Part shown: one piece after another, positions 1 to 13,213 of the stretch
Layout: each line of letters starts with the position of its first letter
How positions within the stretch are numbered: position 1 is the stretch's first letter
Assembly: GCF_032452875.1 (NCBI RefSeq)
Contig: NW_026894305.1
Coordinates: 1-64,000 of the forward strand
DNA from: Bos javanicus
Lineage: Eukaryota; Chordata; Mammalia; Artiodactyla; Bovidae
DNA length: 64,000 bases
Direction: 5' to 3'
Made by a program: the position numbers and the translations under genes
Notes under the pieces: model-generated
Databases searched by the model: none
Told to the model about the DNA's origin: nothing
What the model saw: only the letters and a program-made list of their open reading frames with translations

Positions 1-931
1 AGCTGAGCAGGCATGAATCCTGCGGCCCAGCTGGCGATTATCAGGCAGCTGAGCAGGCATGAATCCTGCGGCCCAGCTGGCGATTATCAAGCAGCTGAGC
101 AGGCATGAATCCTGCGGCACAGCTGGCGACATCAGGTAGCTGAGCAGGCATGAATCCGCCAGGCCCAGCTGGCGATTATCAGGTAGCTGAGCAGGCATGA
201 ATCCTGCGGCCCAGCTGGCGATTATCAGGCAGCTGAGCAGGCATGAATCCTGCGGCCCAGCTGGCGGTTATCAGGCAGCTGAGCAGGCATGAATCCTGCG
301 GCCCAGCTGGCGTTTATCAGGCAGCTGAGCAGGCATGAATCCTGCGGCCCAGCTGGCGATTATCAGGCAGCTGAGCAGGCATGAATCCTGCGGCCCAGCT
401 GGCGATTATCAGGCAGCTGAGCAGGCATGAATCCTGCGGCCCAGCTGGCGGTTATCAGGCAGCTGAGCAGGCATGAATCCCGGCCCAGCTGGCGGTTATC
501 AGGCAGCTGAGCAGGCATGAATCCTGCGGCTCAGCTGGCGGTTATCAGGCAGCTGAGCAGGCATGAATCCTGCGGCCCAGCTGGCGATTATCAGGCAGCT
601 GAGCAGGCATGAATCCTGCGGCCCAGCTGGCGATTATCAGGCAGCTGAGCAGGCATGAATCCTGCGGCCCAGCTGGCGATTATCAGGCAGCTGAGCAGGC
701 ATGAATCCTGCGGCCCAGCAGGCGTATTATCAGGCAGCTGAGCAGGCATGAATCCTGCGGCCCAGCTGGTGATTATCAGGCAGCTGAGCAGGCATGAATC
801 CTGCGGCCCAGCAGGGTTATCAGGCAGCTGAGCAGGCATGAATCCTGCGGCCCAGCTGGCGGTTATCAGGCAGCTGAGCAGGCATGAATCCTGCGGCCCA
901 GCTGGCGATTATCAGGCAGCTGAGCAGGCGC
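1..931 (+). repeat. spacer-free left run of about 20 dimers
   Basis: Only A-B dimers are present, ending where the first spacer starts. Several copies differ in length or sequence: CCGCCAGGCCCAG near 157, a unit lacking TG at about 480, GCAGGCGTATTATC near 718, and CCAGCAGGGTTATC near 810. The CGGTT variant is frequent. An open frame on the minus strand at 591-839 exists only because these indels shift the frame, and is not a gene. Confidence 0.9.
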
Positions 932-2351
932 TGATCCCGCACCTCAGCAGGCACTGATCACGTGCCTGTCATGCAGTGATCAGGTGACTGAGAGGCGCTG
1001 ATCATGTGGACTGCTCATGTGCTGATCAGGTAGCTCTCCTGCACGGATCATGTGCCTCAGCAGGCAAGAATCAAGCAGCTGAGCAGGCATGAATCCTGAT
1101 GCCCAGCTGGCGATTATCAGGCAGCTGAGCAGGCATGAATCCTGCGGCCCAGCTGGCGATTATCAGGCAGCTGAGCAGGCATGAATCCTGCGGCCCAGCT
1201 GGCGATTATCAGGCAGCTGAGCAGGCATGAATCCCGCGGCCCAGCTGGCGGTTATCAGGCAGCTGAGCAGGCATGAATCCTGCGGCCCAGCTGGCGGATA
1301 TCAGGCAGCTGAGCAGGCATGAATCCAACGGCCCAGCTGGCGGTTATCAGGCAGCTGAGCAGGCATGAATCCTGCGGCCCAGCTGGCGGTCATCAGGCAG
1401 TTGAGCAGGCATGAATCCTGCGGCCCAGCTGACGGTCATCAGGCAGCTGAGCAGGCGCTGATCCCGCACCTCAGCAGGCACTGATCACGTGCCTGTCATG
1501 CAGTGATCAGGTGACTGAGAGGCGCTGATCATGTGACTGCTCATGTGCTGATAAGGAGCTCTCCTGCACGGATCATGTGCCTCAGCAGGCAAGAATCAAG
1601 CAGCTGAGCAGGCATGAATCCTGCGGCCCAGCTGGCGATTATCAGGCAGCTGAGCAGGCATGAATCCTGCGGCCCAGCTGGCGATTATCAGGCAGCTGAG
1701 CAGGCATGAATCCTGCGGCCCAGCTGGCGATTATCAGGCAGCTGAGCAGGCATGAATCCTGCGGCCCAGCTGGCAGTTATCAGGCAGCTGAGCAGGCATG
1801 AATCCTGCGGCCCAGCTGGCGATTATCAGGCAGCTGAGCAGGCATGAATCCTGCGGCCAAGCTGGTGATTATCAGGCAGCTGAGCAGGCATGAATCCTGC
1901 GGCCCAGCTTGCGATTATCAGGCAGCTGAGCAGGCATGAATCCTGCGGCCCAGCTGGCGATTATCAGGCAGCTGAGCAGGCATGAATCCTGCGGCCCAGC
2001 TGGCGGTTATCAGGCAGCTGAGCAGGCATGAATCCTGCGGCCCAGCTGGCGATTATCAGGCAGCTGAGCAGGCATGAATCCTGCGGCCCAGCTGGCGGTT
2101 ATCAGGCAGCTGAGCAGGCATGAATCCTGCGGCCCAGCTGGCGATTATCAGGCAGCTGAGCAGGCATGAATCCTGCGGCCCAGCTGGCGGTTATCAGGCA
2201 GCTGAGCAGGCATGAATCCTGCGGCCCAGCTGGCGGTTATCAGGCAGCTGAGCAGGCATGAATCCTGCGGCCCAGCTGGCGATTATCAGGCAGCTGAGCA
2301 GGCATGAATCCTGCGGCCCAGCTGGCGATTATTAGGCAGCTGAGCAGGCGC
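932..2351 (+). repeat. spacers 1-2 and their dimer runs
   Basis: Spacer blocks lie at 932-1,067 and 1,459-1,592. They are followed by about 8 and about 16 dimers. Spacer 1 has an extra G in S4 (ATGTGGACTG); spacer 2 has CTGATAAGGAGC at the start of S5. The run 1,615-2,351 ends with two CGGTT dimers followed by two CGATT dimers, a pattern seen before many spacers. Confidence 0.88.
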
Positions 2352-5300
2352 TGATCCCGCACCTCAGCAGGCACTGATCACGTGCCTGTCATGCAGTGAT
2401 CAGGTGACTGAGAGGCGCTGATCATGTGACTGCTCATGTGCTGATCAGGTAGCTCTCCTGCACTGATCATGTGCCTCAGCAGGCAAGAATCAGGCAGCTG
2501 AGCAGGCATGAATCCTGCGGCCCAGCTGGCGATTATCAGGCAGCTGAGCAGGCATGAATCCTGCGGCCCAGCTGGCGATTATCAGGCAGCTGAGCAGGCA
2601 TGAATCCTGCGGCCCAGCTGGCGATTATCAGGCAGCTGAGCAGGCGCTGAATCCTGCACCTCAGCAGGCACTGATCACATGCCTGTCATGCAGTGATCAG
2701 GTGACTGAGAGGCGCTGATCATGTGACTGCTCATGCTGATCAGGTAGCTCTCCTGCACGGATCATGTGCCTCAGCAGGCAAGAATCAAGCAGCTGAGCAG
2801 GCATGAATCCTGCGGCCCAGCTGGCGGATCAGGCAGCTGAGCAGGCATGAATCCTGCGGCCCAGCTGGCATTATCAGGCAGCTGAGCAGGCATGAATCCT
2901 GCGGCCCAGCTGGCGATTATCAGGCAGCTGAGCAGGCATGAATCCTGCGGCCCAGCTGGCATTATCAGGCAGCTGAGCAGGCATGAATCCTGCGGCCCAG
3001 CTGGCGATTATCAGGCAGCTGAGCAGGCATGAATCCTGCGGCCCAGCTGGCGATTATCAGGCAGCTGAGCAGGCATGAATCCTGCGGCCCAGCTGGCGAT
3101 TATCAGGCAGCTGAGCAGGCATGAATCCTGCGGCCCAGCTGGCGATTATCAGGCAGCTGAGCAGGCGCTGATCCCGCACCTCAGCAGGCACTGATCACGT
3201 GCCTGTCATGCAGTGATCAGGTGACTGAGAGGCGCTGATCATGTGACTGCTCATGTGCTGATCAGGTAGCTCTCCTGCACGGATCTGTGCCTCAGCAGGC
3301 AAGAATCAGCAGCTGAGCAGGCATGAATCCTGCGGCCCAGCTGGCGATTATCAGGCAGCTGAGCAGGCATGAATCCTGCGGCCCAGCTGGCGATTATCAG
3401 GCAGCTGAGCAGGCATGAATCCTGCGGCCCAGCTGGCGATTATCAGGCAGCTGAGCAGGCATGAATCCTCGGCCTGATCATTGCCCTTATCATGCAGCAT
3501 CAGGTGACTGAGAGGCGCTGATCAGTGACTGCCTGGTGCTGATCAGGCAGCTCTCCTGCACGGATCATGTGCCCAGCTGGCAAGAATCAGGCAGCTGAGC
3601 AGGCATGAATCCTGCGGCCCAGCTGGCGATTATCAGGCAGCTGAGCAGGCATGAATCCTGCGGCCCAGCTGGCGATTATCAGGCAGCTGAGCAGGCATGA
3701 ATCCTGCGGCCCAGCTGGCGATTATCAGGCAGCTGAGCAGGCGCTGATCCCGCACCTCAGCAGGCACTGATCACGTGCCTGTCATGCAGTGATCAGGTGA
3801 CTGAGAGGCGCTGATCATGTGACTGCTCATGTGCTGATCAGGTAGCTCTCCTGCACGGATCATGTGCCTCAGCAGGCAAGAATCAGGCAGCTGAGCAGGC
3901 ATGAATCCTGCGGCCCAGCTGGCGATTATCAGGCAGCTGAGCAGGCATGAATCCTGCGGCCCAGCTGGCGATTATCAGGCAGCTGAGCAGGCATGAATCC
4001 TGCGGCCCAGCTGGCGATTATCAGGCAGCTGAGCAGGCATGAATCCTGCGGCCCAGCTGGCGTTATCAGGCAGCTGAGCAGGCATGAATCCTGCGGCCCA
4101 GCTGGCGATTATCAGGCAGCTGAGCAGGCATGAATCCTGCGGCCCAGCTGGCGATTATCAGGCAGCTGAGCAGGCATGAATCCTGCGGCCCAGCTGGCGG
4201 TTATCAGGCAGCTGAGCAGGCATGAATCCTGCGGCCCAGCTGGCGATTATCAGGCAGCTGAGCAGGCATGAATCCTGCGGCCCAGCTGGCGACATTCAGG
4301 CAGCTGAGCAGGCATGAATCCTGCGGCCCAGCTTGATTATCAGGCAGCTGAGCAGGCATGAATCCTGCGGCCCAGCTGGCGATTATCAGGCAGCTGAGCA
4401 GGCATGAATCCTGCGGCCCAGCTGGCGGTTATCAGGCAGCTGAGCAGGCATGAATCCTGCGGCCCAGCTGGCGATTATCAGGCAGCTGAGCAGGCATGAA
4501 TCCTGCGGCCCAGCTGGCGATTATCAGGCAGCTGAGCAGGCATGAATCCTGCGGCCCAGCTGGCGATTATCAGGCAGCTGAGCAGGCATGAATCCTGCGG
4601 CCCAGCTGGCGATTATCAGGCAGCTGAGCAGGCGCTGATCCCGCACCTCAGCAGGCACTGATCACGTGCCTGTCATGCAGTGATCAGGTGACTGAGAGGC
4701 GCTGATCAGTGCACTGCTGCGTGCTGATCAGGCAGCTCTCCTGCACGGATGAATGTGCCTCAGCAGGCAAGAATCAGGCAGCTGAGCAGGCATGAATCCT
4801 GCGGCCCAGCTGGCGATTATCAGGCAGCTGAGCAGGCATGAATCCTGCGGCCCAGCTGGCGATTATCAGGCAGCTGAGCAGGCATGAATCCTGCGGCCCA
4901 GCTGGCGATTATCAGGCAGCTGAGCAGGCATGAATCCTGCGGCCCAGCTGGCGATTATCAGGCAGCTGAGCAGGCATGAATCCTGCGGCCCAGCTGGCGA
5001 TTATCAGGCAGCTGAGCAGGCATGAATCCTGCGGCCCAGCTGGCGATTATCAGGCAGCTGAGCAGGCATGAATCCTGCGGCCCAGCTGGCGTTATCAGGC
5101 AGCTGAGCAGGCATGAATCCTGCGGCCCAGCTGGCGGTTATCAGGCAGCTGAGCAGGCATGAATCCTGCGGCCCAGCTGGCGATTATCAGGCAGCTGAGC
5201 AGGCATGAATCCTGCGGCCCAGCTGGCGATTATCAGGCAGCTGAGCAGGCGCTGATCCCGCACCTCAGCAGGCACTGATCACGTGCCTGTCATGCAGTGA

Positions 5301-5908
5301 TCAGGTGACTGAGAGGCGCTGATCATGTGACTGCTCATGTGCTGATCAGGTAGCTCTCCTGCACGGATCATGTGCCTCAGCAGGCAAGAATCAAGCAGCT
5401 GAGCAGGCATGAATCCTGCGGCCCAGCTGGCGATTATCAGGCAGCTGAGCAGGCATGAATCCTGCGGCCCAGCTGGCGATTATCAGGCAGCTGAGCAGGC
5501 ATGAATCCTGCGGCCCAGCTGGCGATTATCAGGCAGCTGAGCAGGCATGAATCCTGCGGCCCAGCTGGTTATCAGGCAGCTGAGCAGGCATGAATCCCTG
5601 CGGCCCAGCTGGCGATTATCAGGCAGCTGAGCAGGCATGAATCCTGCGGCCCAGCTGGCGATTATCAGGCAGCTGAGCAGGCATGAATCCTGCGGCCCAG
5701 CTGGCGATTATCAGGCAGCTGAGCAGGCATGAATCCTGCGGCCCAGCTGGCGGTTATCAGGCAGCTGAGCAGGCATGAATCCTGCGGCCCAGCTGGCGTT
5801 ATCAGGCAGCTGAGCAGGCATGAATCCTGCGGCCCAGCTGGCGATTATCAGGCAGCTGAGCAGGCATGAATGCAGCCCAGGGCGATTATCAGGCAGCTGA
5901 GCAGGCGC
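2352..5908 (+). repeat. super-repeat alpha, copy 1 (3,557 bp)
   Basis: Spacers start at 2,352, 2,648, 3,169, 3,475, 3,745, 4,636 and 5,253, giving intervals of 296, 521, 306, 270, 891, 617 and 656 bp. In dimers this is 3, 8, 3, 3, 16, 10 and 11. The first six intervals recur in the same order from 5,909. Spacer ends are 2,486, 2,781, 3,302, 3,583, 3,879, 4,770 and 5,387. The spacer at 3,475 is degraded and lacks S1. The one at 4,636 has an altered S4 (GATCAGTGCACTGCTGCG). Confidence 0.82.
3475..3583 (+). repeat. degraded spacer lacking S1
   Basis: The preceding dimer breaks off at ATGAATCCTCGGCC and passes straight into an altered S2 (TGATCATTGCCCTTATC). S3 has lost bases (CAGCATCAGGTGAC). 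S4 reads TGATCAGTGACTGCC and S6 ends in GCCCAGCTGGCAA, which resembles B. The order S2-S6 is kept. Confidence 0.8.
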
Positions 5909-8150
5909 TGATCCCGCACCTCAGCAGGCACTGATCACGTGCCTGTCATGCAGTGATCAGGTGACTGAGAGGCGCTGATCATGGACTGCTCATGTGCTGA
6001 TCAGGTAGCTCTCCTGCACGGATCATGTGCCTCAGCAGGCAAGAATCAGGCAGCTGAGCAGGCATGAATCCTGCGGCCCAGCTGGCGATTATCAGGCAGC
6101 TGAGCAGGCATGAATCCTGCGGCCCAGCTGGCGATTATCAGGCAGCTGAGCAGGCATGAATCCTGCGGCCCAGCTGGCGATTATCAGGCAGCTGAGCAGG
6201 CGCTGATCCCGCACCTCAGCAGGCACTGATCACGTGCCTGTCATGCAGTGATCAGGTGACTGAGAGGCGCTGATCATGTGACTGCTCATGTGCTGATCAG
6301 GTAGCTCTCCTGCACGGATCATGTGCCTCAGCAGGCAAGAATCAAGCAGCTGAGCAGGCATGAATCCTGCGGCCCAGCTGGCGATTATCAGGCAGCTGAG
6401 CAGGCATGAATCCTGCGGCCCAGCTGGCGATTATCAGGCAGCTGAGCAGGCATGAATCCTGCGGCCCAGCTGGCGATTATCAGGCAGCTGAGCAGGCATG
6501 AATCCTGCGGCCCAGCTGGCGATTATCAGGCAGCTGAGCAGGCATGAATCCCGCGGCCCAGCTGGCGATTATCAGGCAGCTGAGCAGGCATGAATCCTGC
6601 GGCCCAGCTGGCGGTTATCAGGCAGCTGAGCAGGCATGAATCCTGCGGCCCAGCTGGCGATTATCAGGCAGCTGAGCAGGCATGAATCCTGCGGCCCAGC
6701 TGGCGATTATCAGGCAGCTGAGCAGGCGCTGATCCCGCACCTCAGCAGGCACTGATCACTGCTGTCATGCAGTGATCAGGTGACTGAGAGGCGCTGATCA
6801 TGTGACTGCTCATGTGCTGATCAGGTAGCTCTCCCACGGACTGCGTGCCCAGCAGGCAGAATCAAGCAGCTGAGCAGGCATGAATCCTGCGGCCCAGCTG
6901 GCGGTTATCAGGCAGCTGAGCAGGCATGAATCCTGCGGCCCAGCTGGCGATTATCAGGCAGCTGAGCAGGCATGAATCCTGCGGCCCAGCTGGCGATTAT
7001 CAGGCAGCTGAGCAGGCGCTGATCCGCACCTCAGCAGGCACTGATCACGTGCCTGTCATGCAGTGATCAGGTGAGCTGAGAGGCGCTGATCATGTGACTG
7101 CTGCAGTTGATCAGGCAGCTCTCCTGCACTGGATCATGTGCCTCAGCAGGCAAGAATCAGCAGCTGAGCAGGCATGAACTGCGGCCCAGCTGGCGGTTAT
7201 CAGGCAGCTGAGCAGGCATGAATCCTGCGGCCCAGCTGGCGATTATCAGGCAGCTGAGCAGGCATGAATCCTGCGGCCCAGCTGGCGATTATCAGGCAGC
7301 TGAGCAGGCTGATCCCGCACTCAGCAGGCACTGATCACGTGCCTGTCATGCAGTGATCAGGTGACTGAGAGGCGCTGATCATGTGACTGCTCATGTGCTG
7401 ATCAGGTAGCTCTCCTGCACGGATCATGTGCCTCAGCAGGCAAGAATCAAGCAGCTGAGCAGGCATGAATCCTGCGGCCCAGCTGGCGATTATCAGGCAG
7501 CTGAGCAGGCATGAATCCTGCGGCCCAGCTGGCGATTATCAGGCAGCTGAGCAGGCATGAATCCTGCGGCCCAGCTGGCGATTATCAGGCAGCTGAGCAG
7601 GCATGAATCCTGCGGCCCAGCTGGCGATTATCAGGCAGCTGAGCAGGCATGAATCCTGCGGCCCAGCTGGCGATTATCAGGCAGCTGAGCAGGCATGAAT
7701 CCTGCGGCCCAGCTGGCGATTATCAGGCAGCTGAACAGGCATGAATCCTGCGGCCCAGCTGGCGGTTATCAGGCAGCTGAGCAGGCATGAATCCTGCGGC
7801 CCAGCTGGCGATTATCAGGCAGCTGAGCAGGCATGAATCCTGCGGCCCAGCTGGCGATTATCAGGCAGCTGAGCAGGCATGAATCCTGCGGCCCAGCTGG
7901 CGATTATCAGGCAGCTGAGCAGGCATGAATCCTGCGGCCCAGCTGGCGATTATCAGGCAGCTGAGCAGGCATGAATCCCGCGGCCCAGTTGGCGATTAGG
8001 CAGCTGAGCAGGCATGAATCCTGCGGCCCAGCTGGCGATTATCAGGCAGCTGAGCAGGCATGAATCCTGCGGCCCAGCTGGCGGTTATCAGGCAGCTGAG
8101 CAGGCATGAATCCTGCGGCCCAGCTGGCATTATCAGGCAGCTGAGCAGGC

Positions 8151-8321
8151 ATGGACCGCGGCCCAGCTGGCCATTATGGCAGCTGGACAGCGCTGATCCA
8201 GCACTCAGCAGGCACTGATCATGGCCTGTCATGCAGTGATCAGGCAGCTGAGCAGGCATCATGTGACTGCTCATGTGCTGATCAGGCAGCTCTCCTGCAC
8301 GGATCATGTGCCCAGCAGGCA
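8151..8321 (+). repeat. eroded dimer plus spacer
   Basis: The dimer before the spacer (8,151-8,193) reads ATGGACCGCGG then CTGGCCATTATGGCAG then CTGGACAG. It is the most diverged dimer next to any spacer. In the spacer, S3 is replaced by A-like sequence (TGATCAGGCAGCTGAGCAGG) and S6 is shortened. A minus-strand frame across 7,996-8,307 and a plus-strand frame across 8,151-8,333 are open only because of this erosion. Confidence 0.8.
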
Positions 8322-8799
8322 GAACAAGGCTGAGCAGGCATGAATCCTGCGGCCCAGCTGGCGATTATCAGGCAGCTGAGCAGGCATGAATCCTGCGGCC
8401 CAGCTGGCGATTATCAGGCAGCTGAGCAGGCATGAATCCCGCGGCCCAGCTGGCGATTATCTGGCAGCTGAGCAGGCATGAATCCTGCGGCCCAGCTGGC
8501 GATTATCAGGCAGCTGAGCAGGCATGAATCCTGCGGCCCAGCTGGCGATTATCAGGCAGCTGAGCAGGCATGAATCCTGCGGCCCAGCTGGCGATTATCA
8601 GGCAGCTGAGCAGGCATGAATCCTGCGGCCCAGCTGGCGTTATCAGGCAGCTGAGCAGGCATGAATCCTGCGGCCTAGCTGGCGGTTATCAGGCAGCTGA
8701 GCAGGCATGAATCCTGCGGCCCAGCTGGCGATTATCAGGCAGCTGAGCAGGCATGAATCCTGCGGCCCAGCTGGCGATTATCAGGCAGCTGAGCAGGCT

Positions 8800-8927
8800 T
8801 GATCCCGCACCTCAGCAGGCACTGATCACATGTCATGCAGTGACAGGTGATCAGGTGAGAGGCGCTGATCATGTGACTGCTCATGTGCTGATCAGGTAGC
8901 TCCCAGCGGATGCGTGCCCAGCAGGAA
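8800..8927 (+). repeat. eroded spacer
   Basis: S2 is shortened (TGATCACATGTCATGCAG), S3 carries a small duplication (TGACAGGTGATCAGGTGAG), and S5-S6 are reduced to CTCCCAGCGGATGCGTGCCC. The following A' is reduced to GATCAACAGC. Confidence 0.8.
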
Positions 8928-11900
8928 GATCAACAGCTGAGCAGGCATGAATCCTGCGGCCCAGCTGGCGATTATCAGGCAGCTGAGCAGGCATGAATCC
9001 TGCGGCCCAGCTGATTATCAGGCAGCTGAGCAGGCATGAATCCTGCCCAGCTGGCGATTATCAGGCAGCTGAGCAGGCATGAATCCTGCGGCCCAGCTGG
9101 CGATTATCAGGCAGCTGAGCAGGCATGAATCCTGCGGCCCAGCTGGCGATTATCAGGCAGCTGAGCAGGCATGAATCCTGCGGCCCAGCTGGCGATTATC
9201 AGGCAGCTGAGCAGGCATGATCCTGCAGCAGCAGGCACTGATCACGTGCCTGTCATGCAGTGATCAGTGACTGAGAGGCGCTGATCATGTGACTGCCTGG
9301 CGATCAGGCAGCTCTCCTGCACGGATCATGCCTCAGCAGGCAAGAATCAAGCAGCTGAGCAGGCATGAATCCTGCGGCCCAGCTGGCGATTATCAGGCAG
9401 CTGAGCAGGCATGAATCCCGCGGCCCAGCTGGCGATTATCAGGCAGCTGAGCAGGCATGAATCCCGGCCCAGCTGGCGATTATCAGGCAGCTGAGCAGGC
9501 ATGAATCCTGCGGCCCAGCTGGCGGTTATCAGGCAGCTGAGCAGGCATGAATCCTGCGCCCCAGCTGGCATTATCAGGCAGCTGAGCAGGCATGAATCCT
9601 GCGGCCCAGCTGGCGATTATCAGGCAGCTGAGCAGGCATGAATCCCGCGGCCCAGCTGGCGATTATCAGGCAGCTGAGCAGGCATGAATCCTGCGGCCCA
9701 GCTGGCGATTATCAGGCAGCTGAGCAGGCATGAATCCTGCGGCCCAGCTGGCGATATCAGGCAGCTGAGCAGGCATGAATCCTGCGGCCCAGCTGCGATT
9801 ATCAGGCAGCTGAGCAGGCATGAATCCTGCGGCCCAGCTGGCGATTATCAGGCAGCTGAGCAGGCATGAATCCTGCGGCCCAGCTGGCGATTATCAGGCA
9901 GCTGAGCAGGCATGAATCCTGCGGCCCAGCTGGCGATTATCAGGCAGCTGAGCAGGCATGCTGATCCCGCACCAGCAGGCACTGATCACGTGCCTGTCAT
10001 GCAGTGATCAGGTGACTGAGAGGCGCTGATCATGTGACTGGCTCATGTGCTGATCAGGTAGCTCTCCTGCACGGATCATGTGCCTCAGCAGGCAAGAATC
10101 AAGCAGCTGAGCAGGCATGAATCCTGCGGCCCAGCTGGCGATTATCAGGCAGCTGAGCAGGCATGAATCCTGCGGCCCAGCTGGCGATTATCAGGCAGCT
10201 GAGCAGGCATGAATCCTGCGGCCCAGCTGGCGATTATCAGGCAGCTGAGCAGGCGCTGATCCCCACCTGCAGGCACTGATCACGTGCCTGTCATGCAGTG
10301 ATCAGGTGACTGAGAGGCGCTGATCATGTGACTGCTCATGTGCTGATCAGGTAGCTCTCCTGCACGGATCATGTGCCCCAGCAGGCAAGAATCAGGCAGC
10401 TGAGCAGGCATGAATCCTGCGGCCCAGCTGGCGATTATCAGGCAGCTGAGCAGGCATGAATCCTGCGGCCCAGCTGGCGGTTATCAGGCAGCTGAGCAGG
10501 CATGAATCCTGCGGCCCAGCTGGCGATTATCAGGCAGCTGAGCAGGCATGAATCCTGCGGCCCAGCTGGCGATTATCAGGCAGCTGAGCAGGCATGAATC
10601 CTGCGGCCCAGCTGGCGATTATCAGGCAGCTGAGCAGGCATGAATCCTGCGGCCCAGCTGGCGATTATCAGGCAGCTGAGCAGGCATGAATCCTGCGGCC
10701 CAGCTGGCGGTTATCAGGCAGCTGAGCAGGCATGAATCCTGCGGCCCAGCTGGCGGTTATCAGGCAGCTGAGCAGGCATGAATCCTGCGGCCCAGCTGGC
10801 GATTATCAGGCAGCTGAGCAGGCATGAATCCTGCGGCCCAGCTGGCGATTATCAGGCAGCTGAGCAGGCAGGAATCCTGCGGCCCAGCTGGCTGTTATCA
10901 GGCAGCTGAGCAGGCATGAATCCTGCGGCCCAGCTGGCGGTTATCAGGCAGCTGAGCAGGCATGAATCCTGCGGCCCAGCTGGCGGTTATCAGGCAGCTG
11001 AGCAGGCATGAATCCTGCGGCTCAGCTGGCGAGTATCAAGCAGCTGAGCAGGCATGAATCCTGCGGCCCAGCTGGCGATTATCAGGCAGCTGAGCAGGCA
11101 TGAATCCTGCGGCCCAGCTGGCGATTATCAGGCAGCTGAGCAGGCGCTGATCCCGCACCTCAGCAGGCACTGATCACGTGCCTGTCATGCAGTGATCAGG
11201 TGACTGAGAGGCGCTGATCATGTGACTGCTCATGTGCTGATCAGGTAGCTCTCCTGCACGGATCATGTGCCTCAGCAGGCAAGAATCAAGCAGCTGAGCA
11301 GGCATGAATCCTGCGGCCCAGCTGGCGATTATCAGGCAGCTGAGCAGGCATGAATCCTGCGGCCCAGCTGGCGATTATCAGGCAGCTGAGCAGGCATGAA
11401 TCCTGCGGCCCAGCTGGCGATTATCAGGCAGCTGAGCAGGCATGAATCCTGCGGCCCAGCTGGCGATTATCAGGCAGCTGAGCAGGCATGAATCCTGCGG
11501 CCCAGCTGGCGATTATCAGGCAGCTGAGCAGGCATGAATCCTGCGGCCCAGCTGGCGATTATCAGGCAGCTGAGCAGGCATGAATCCTGCGGCCCAGCTG
11601 GCGATTATCAGGCAGCTGAGCAGGCATGAATCCTGCGGCCCAGCTGGCGGTTATCAGGCAGCTGAGCAGGCATGAATCCTGCGGCCCAGCTGGCGATTAT
11701 CAGGCAGCTGAGCAGGCATGAATCCTGCGGCCCAGCTGGCGATTATCAGGCAGCTGAGCAGGCGCTGATCCCGCACCTCAGCAGGCACTGATCACGTGCC
11801 TGTCATGCAGTGATCAGGTGACTGAGAGGCGCTGATCATGTGACTGCTCATGTGCTGATCAGGTAGCTCCTGCACGGATCATGTGCCTCAGCAGGCAAGA

Positions 11901-13089
11901 ATCAAGCAGCTGAGCAGGCATGAATCCTGCGGCCCAGCTGGCGATTATCAGGCAGCTGAGCAGGCATGAATCCTGCGGCCCAGCTGGCGATTATCAGGCA
12001 GCTGAGCAGGCATGAATCCTGCGGCCCAGCTGGCGATTATCAGGCAGCTGAGCAGGCATGAATCCTGCGGCCCAGCTGGCGGTTATCAGGCAGCTGAGCA
12101 GGCATGAATCCTGCGGCCCAGCTGGCGATTATCAGGCAGCTGAGCAGGCATGAATCCTGCGGCCCAGCTGGCGATTATCAGGCAGCTGAGCAGGCGCTGA
12201 TCCCGCACCTCAGCAGGCACTGATCACGTGCCTGTCATGCAGTGATCAGGTGACTGAGAGGCGCTGATCATGTGACTGCTCATGTGCTGATCAGGTAGCT
12301 CTCCTGCACGGATCATGTGCCTCAGCAGGCAAGAATCAAGCAGCTGAGCAGGCATGAATCCTGCGGCCCAGCTGGCGATTATCAGGCAGCTGAGCAGGCA
12401 TGAATCCTGCGGCCCAGCTGGCGATTATCAGGCAGCTGAGCAGGCATGAATCCTGCGGCCCAGCTGGCGATTATCAGGCAGCTGAGCAGGCATGAATCCT
12501 GCGGCCCAGCTGGCGATTATCAGGCAGCTGAGCAGGCATGAATCCTGCGGCCCAGCTGGCGATTATCAGGCAGCTGAGCAGGCATGAATCCTGCGGCCCA
12601 GCTGGCGATTATCAGGCAGCTGAGCAGGCATGAATCCTGCGGCCCAGCTGGCGATTATCAGGCAGCTGAGCAGGCATGAATCCTGCGGCCCAGCTGGCGA
12701 TTATCAGGCAGCTGAGCAGGCATGAATCCTGCGGCCCAGCTGGCGATTATCAGGCAGCTGAGCAGGCATGAATCCTGCGGCCCAGCTGGCGATTATCAGG
12801 CAGCTGAGCAGGCATGAATCCTGCGGCCCAGCTGGCGTTATCAGGCAGCTGAGCAGGCATGAATCCTGCGGCCCAGCTGGCGGTTATCAGGCAGCTGAGC
12901 AGGCATGAATCCTGCGGCCCAGCTGGCGATTATCAGGCAGCTGAGCAGGCATGAATCCTGCGGCCCAGCTGGCGGTTATCAGGCAGCTGAGCAGGCATGA
13001 ATCCTGCGGCCCAGCTGGCGGTTATCAGGCAGCTGAGCAGGCATGAATCCTGCGGCCCAGCTGGCGATTATCAGGCAGCTGAGCAGGCA

Positions 13090-13213
13090 TGATCCCGCGG
13101 CCCAGCAGGCACTGATCACGGCCTGTCATGCAGTGATCAGGTGACTGAGAGGCGGATCATGTGACTCTCGGCATCTAGCAGGTCCTGCACGGATCATGTG
13201 CCTCAGCAGGCAA
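13090..13213 (+). repeat. hybrid spacer with B-type S1
   Basis: S1 starts TGATCCCGCGGCCCAGCAGG, so its middle is taken from monomer B while its end is S1. S4-S5 are scrambled (GTGACTCTCGGCATCTAGCAG). S6 is normal. A comparable B/S1 hybrid lies at 32,060. Confidence 0.8.

Larger units (their letters stand above)
5909..9961 (+). repeat. super-repeat alpha, copy 2 (about 4.05 kb)
   Basis: Spacers lie at 5,909-6,042, 6,204-6,338, 6,730-6,858, 7,020-7,153, 7,310-7,443, 8,194-8,321, 8,800-8,927 and 9,218-9,343. Intervals are 295, 526, 290, 290, 884, 606, 418 and 744 bp. The first six match copy 1 within 20 bp each. The last two differ from copy 1, which has one interval of 656 bp there. The part from 8,150 to 9,350 is clearly more eroded than the rest. 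Confidence 0.82.

Noticed and set aside
591..839. Minus-strand open frame of 82 codons, and some two dozen similar ones elsewhere
   Set aside because: All contain the same repeat translation and end at the recurrent TGA-TAA of the array. None has a distinct start context.
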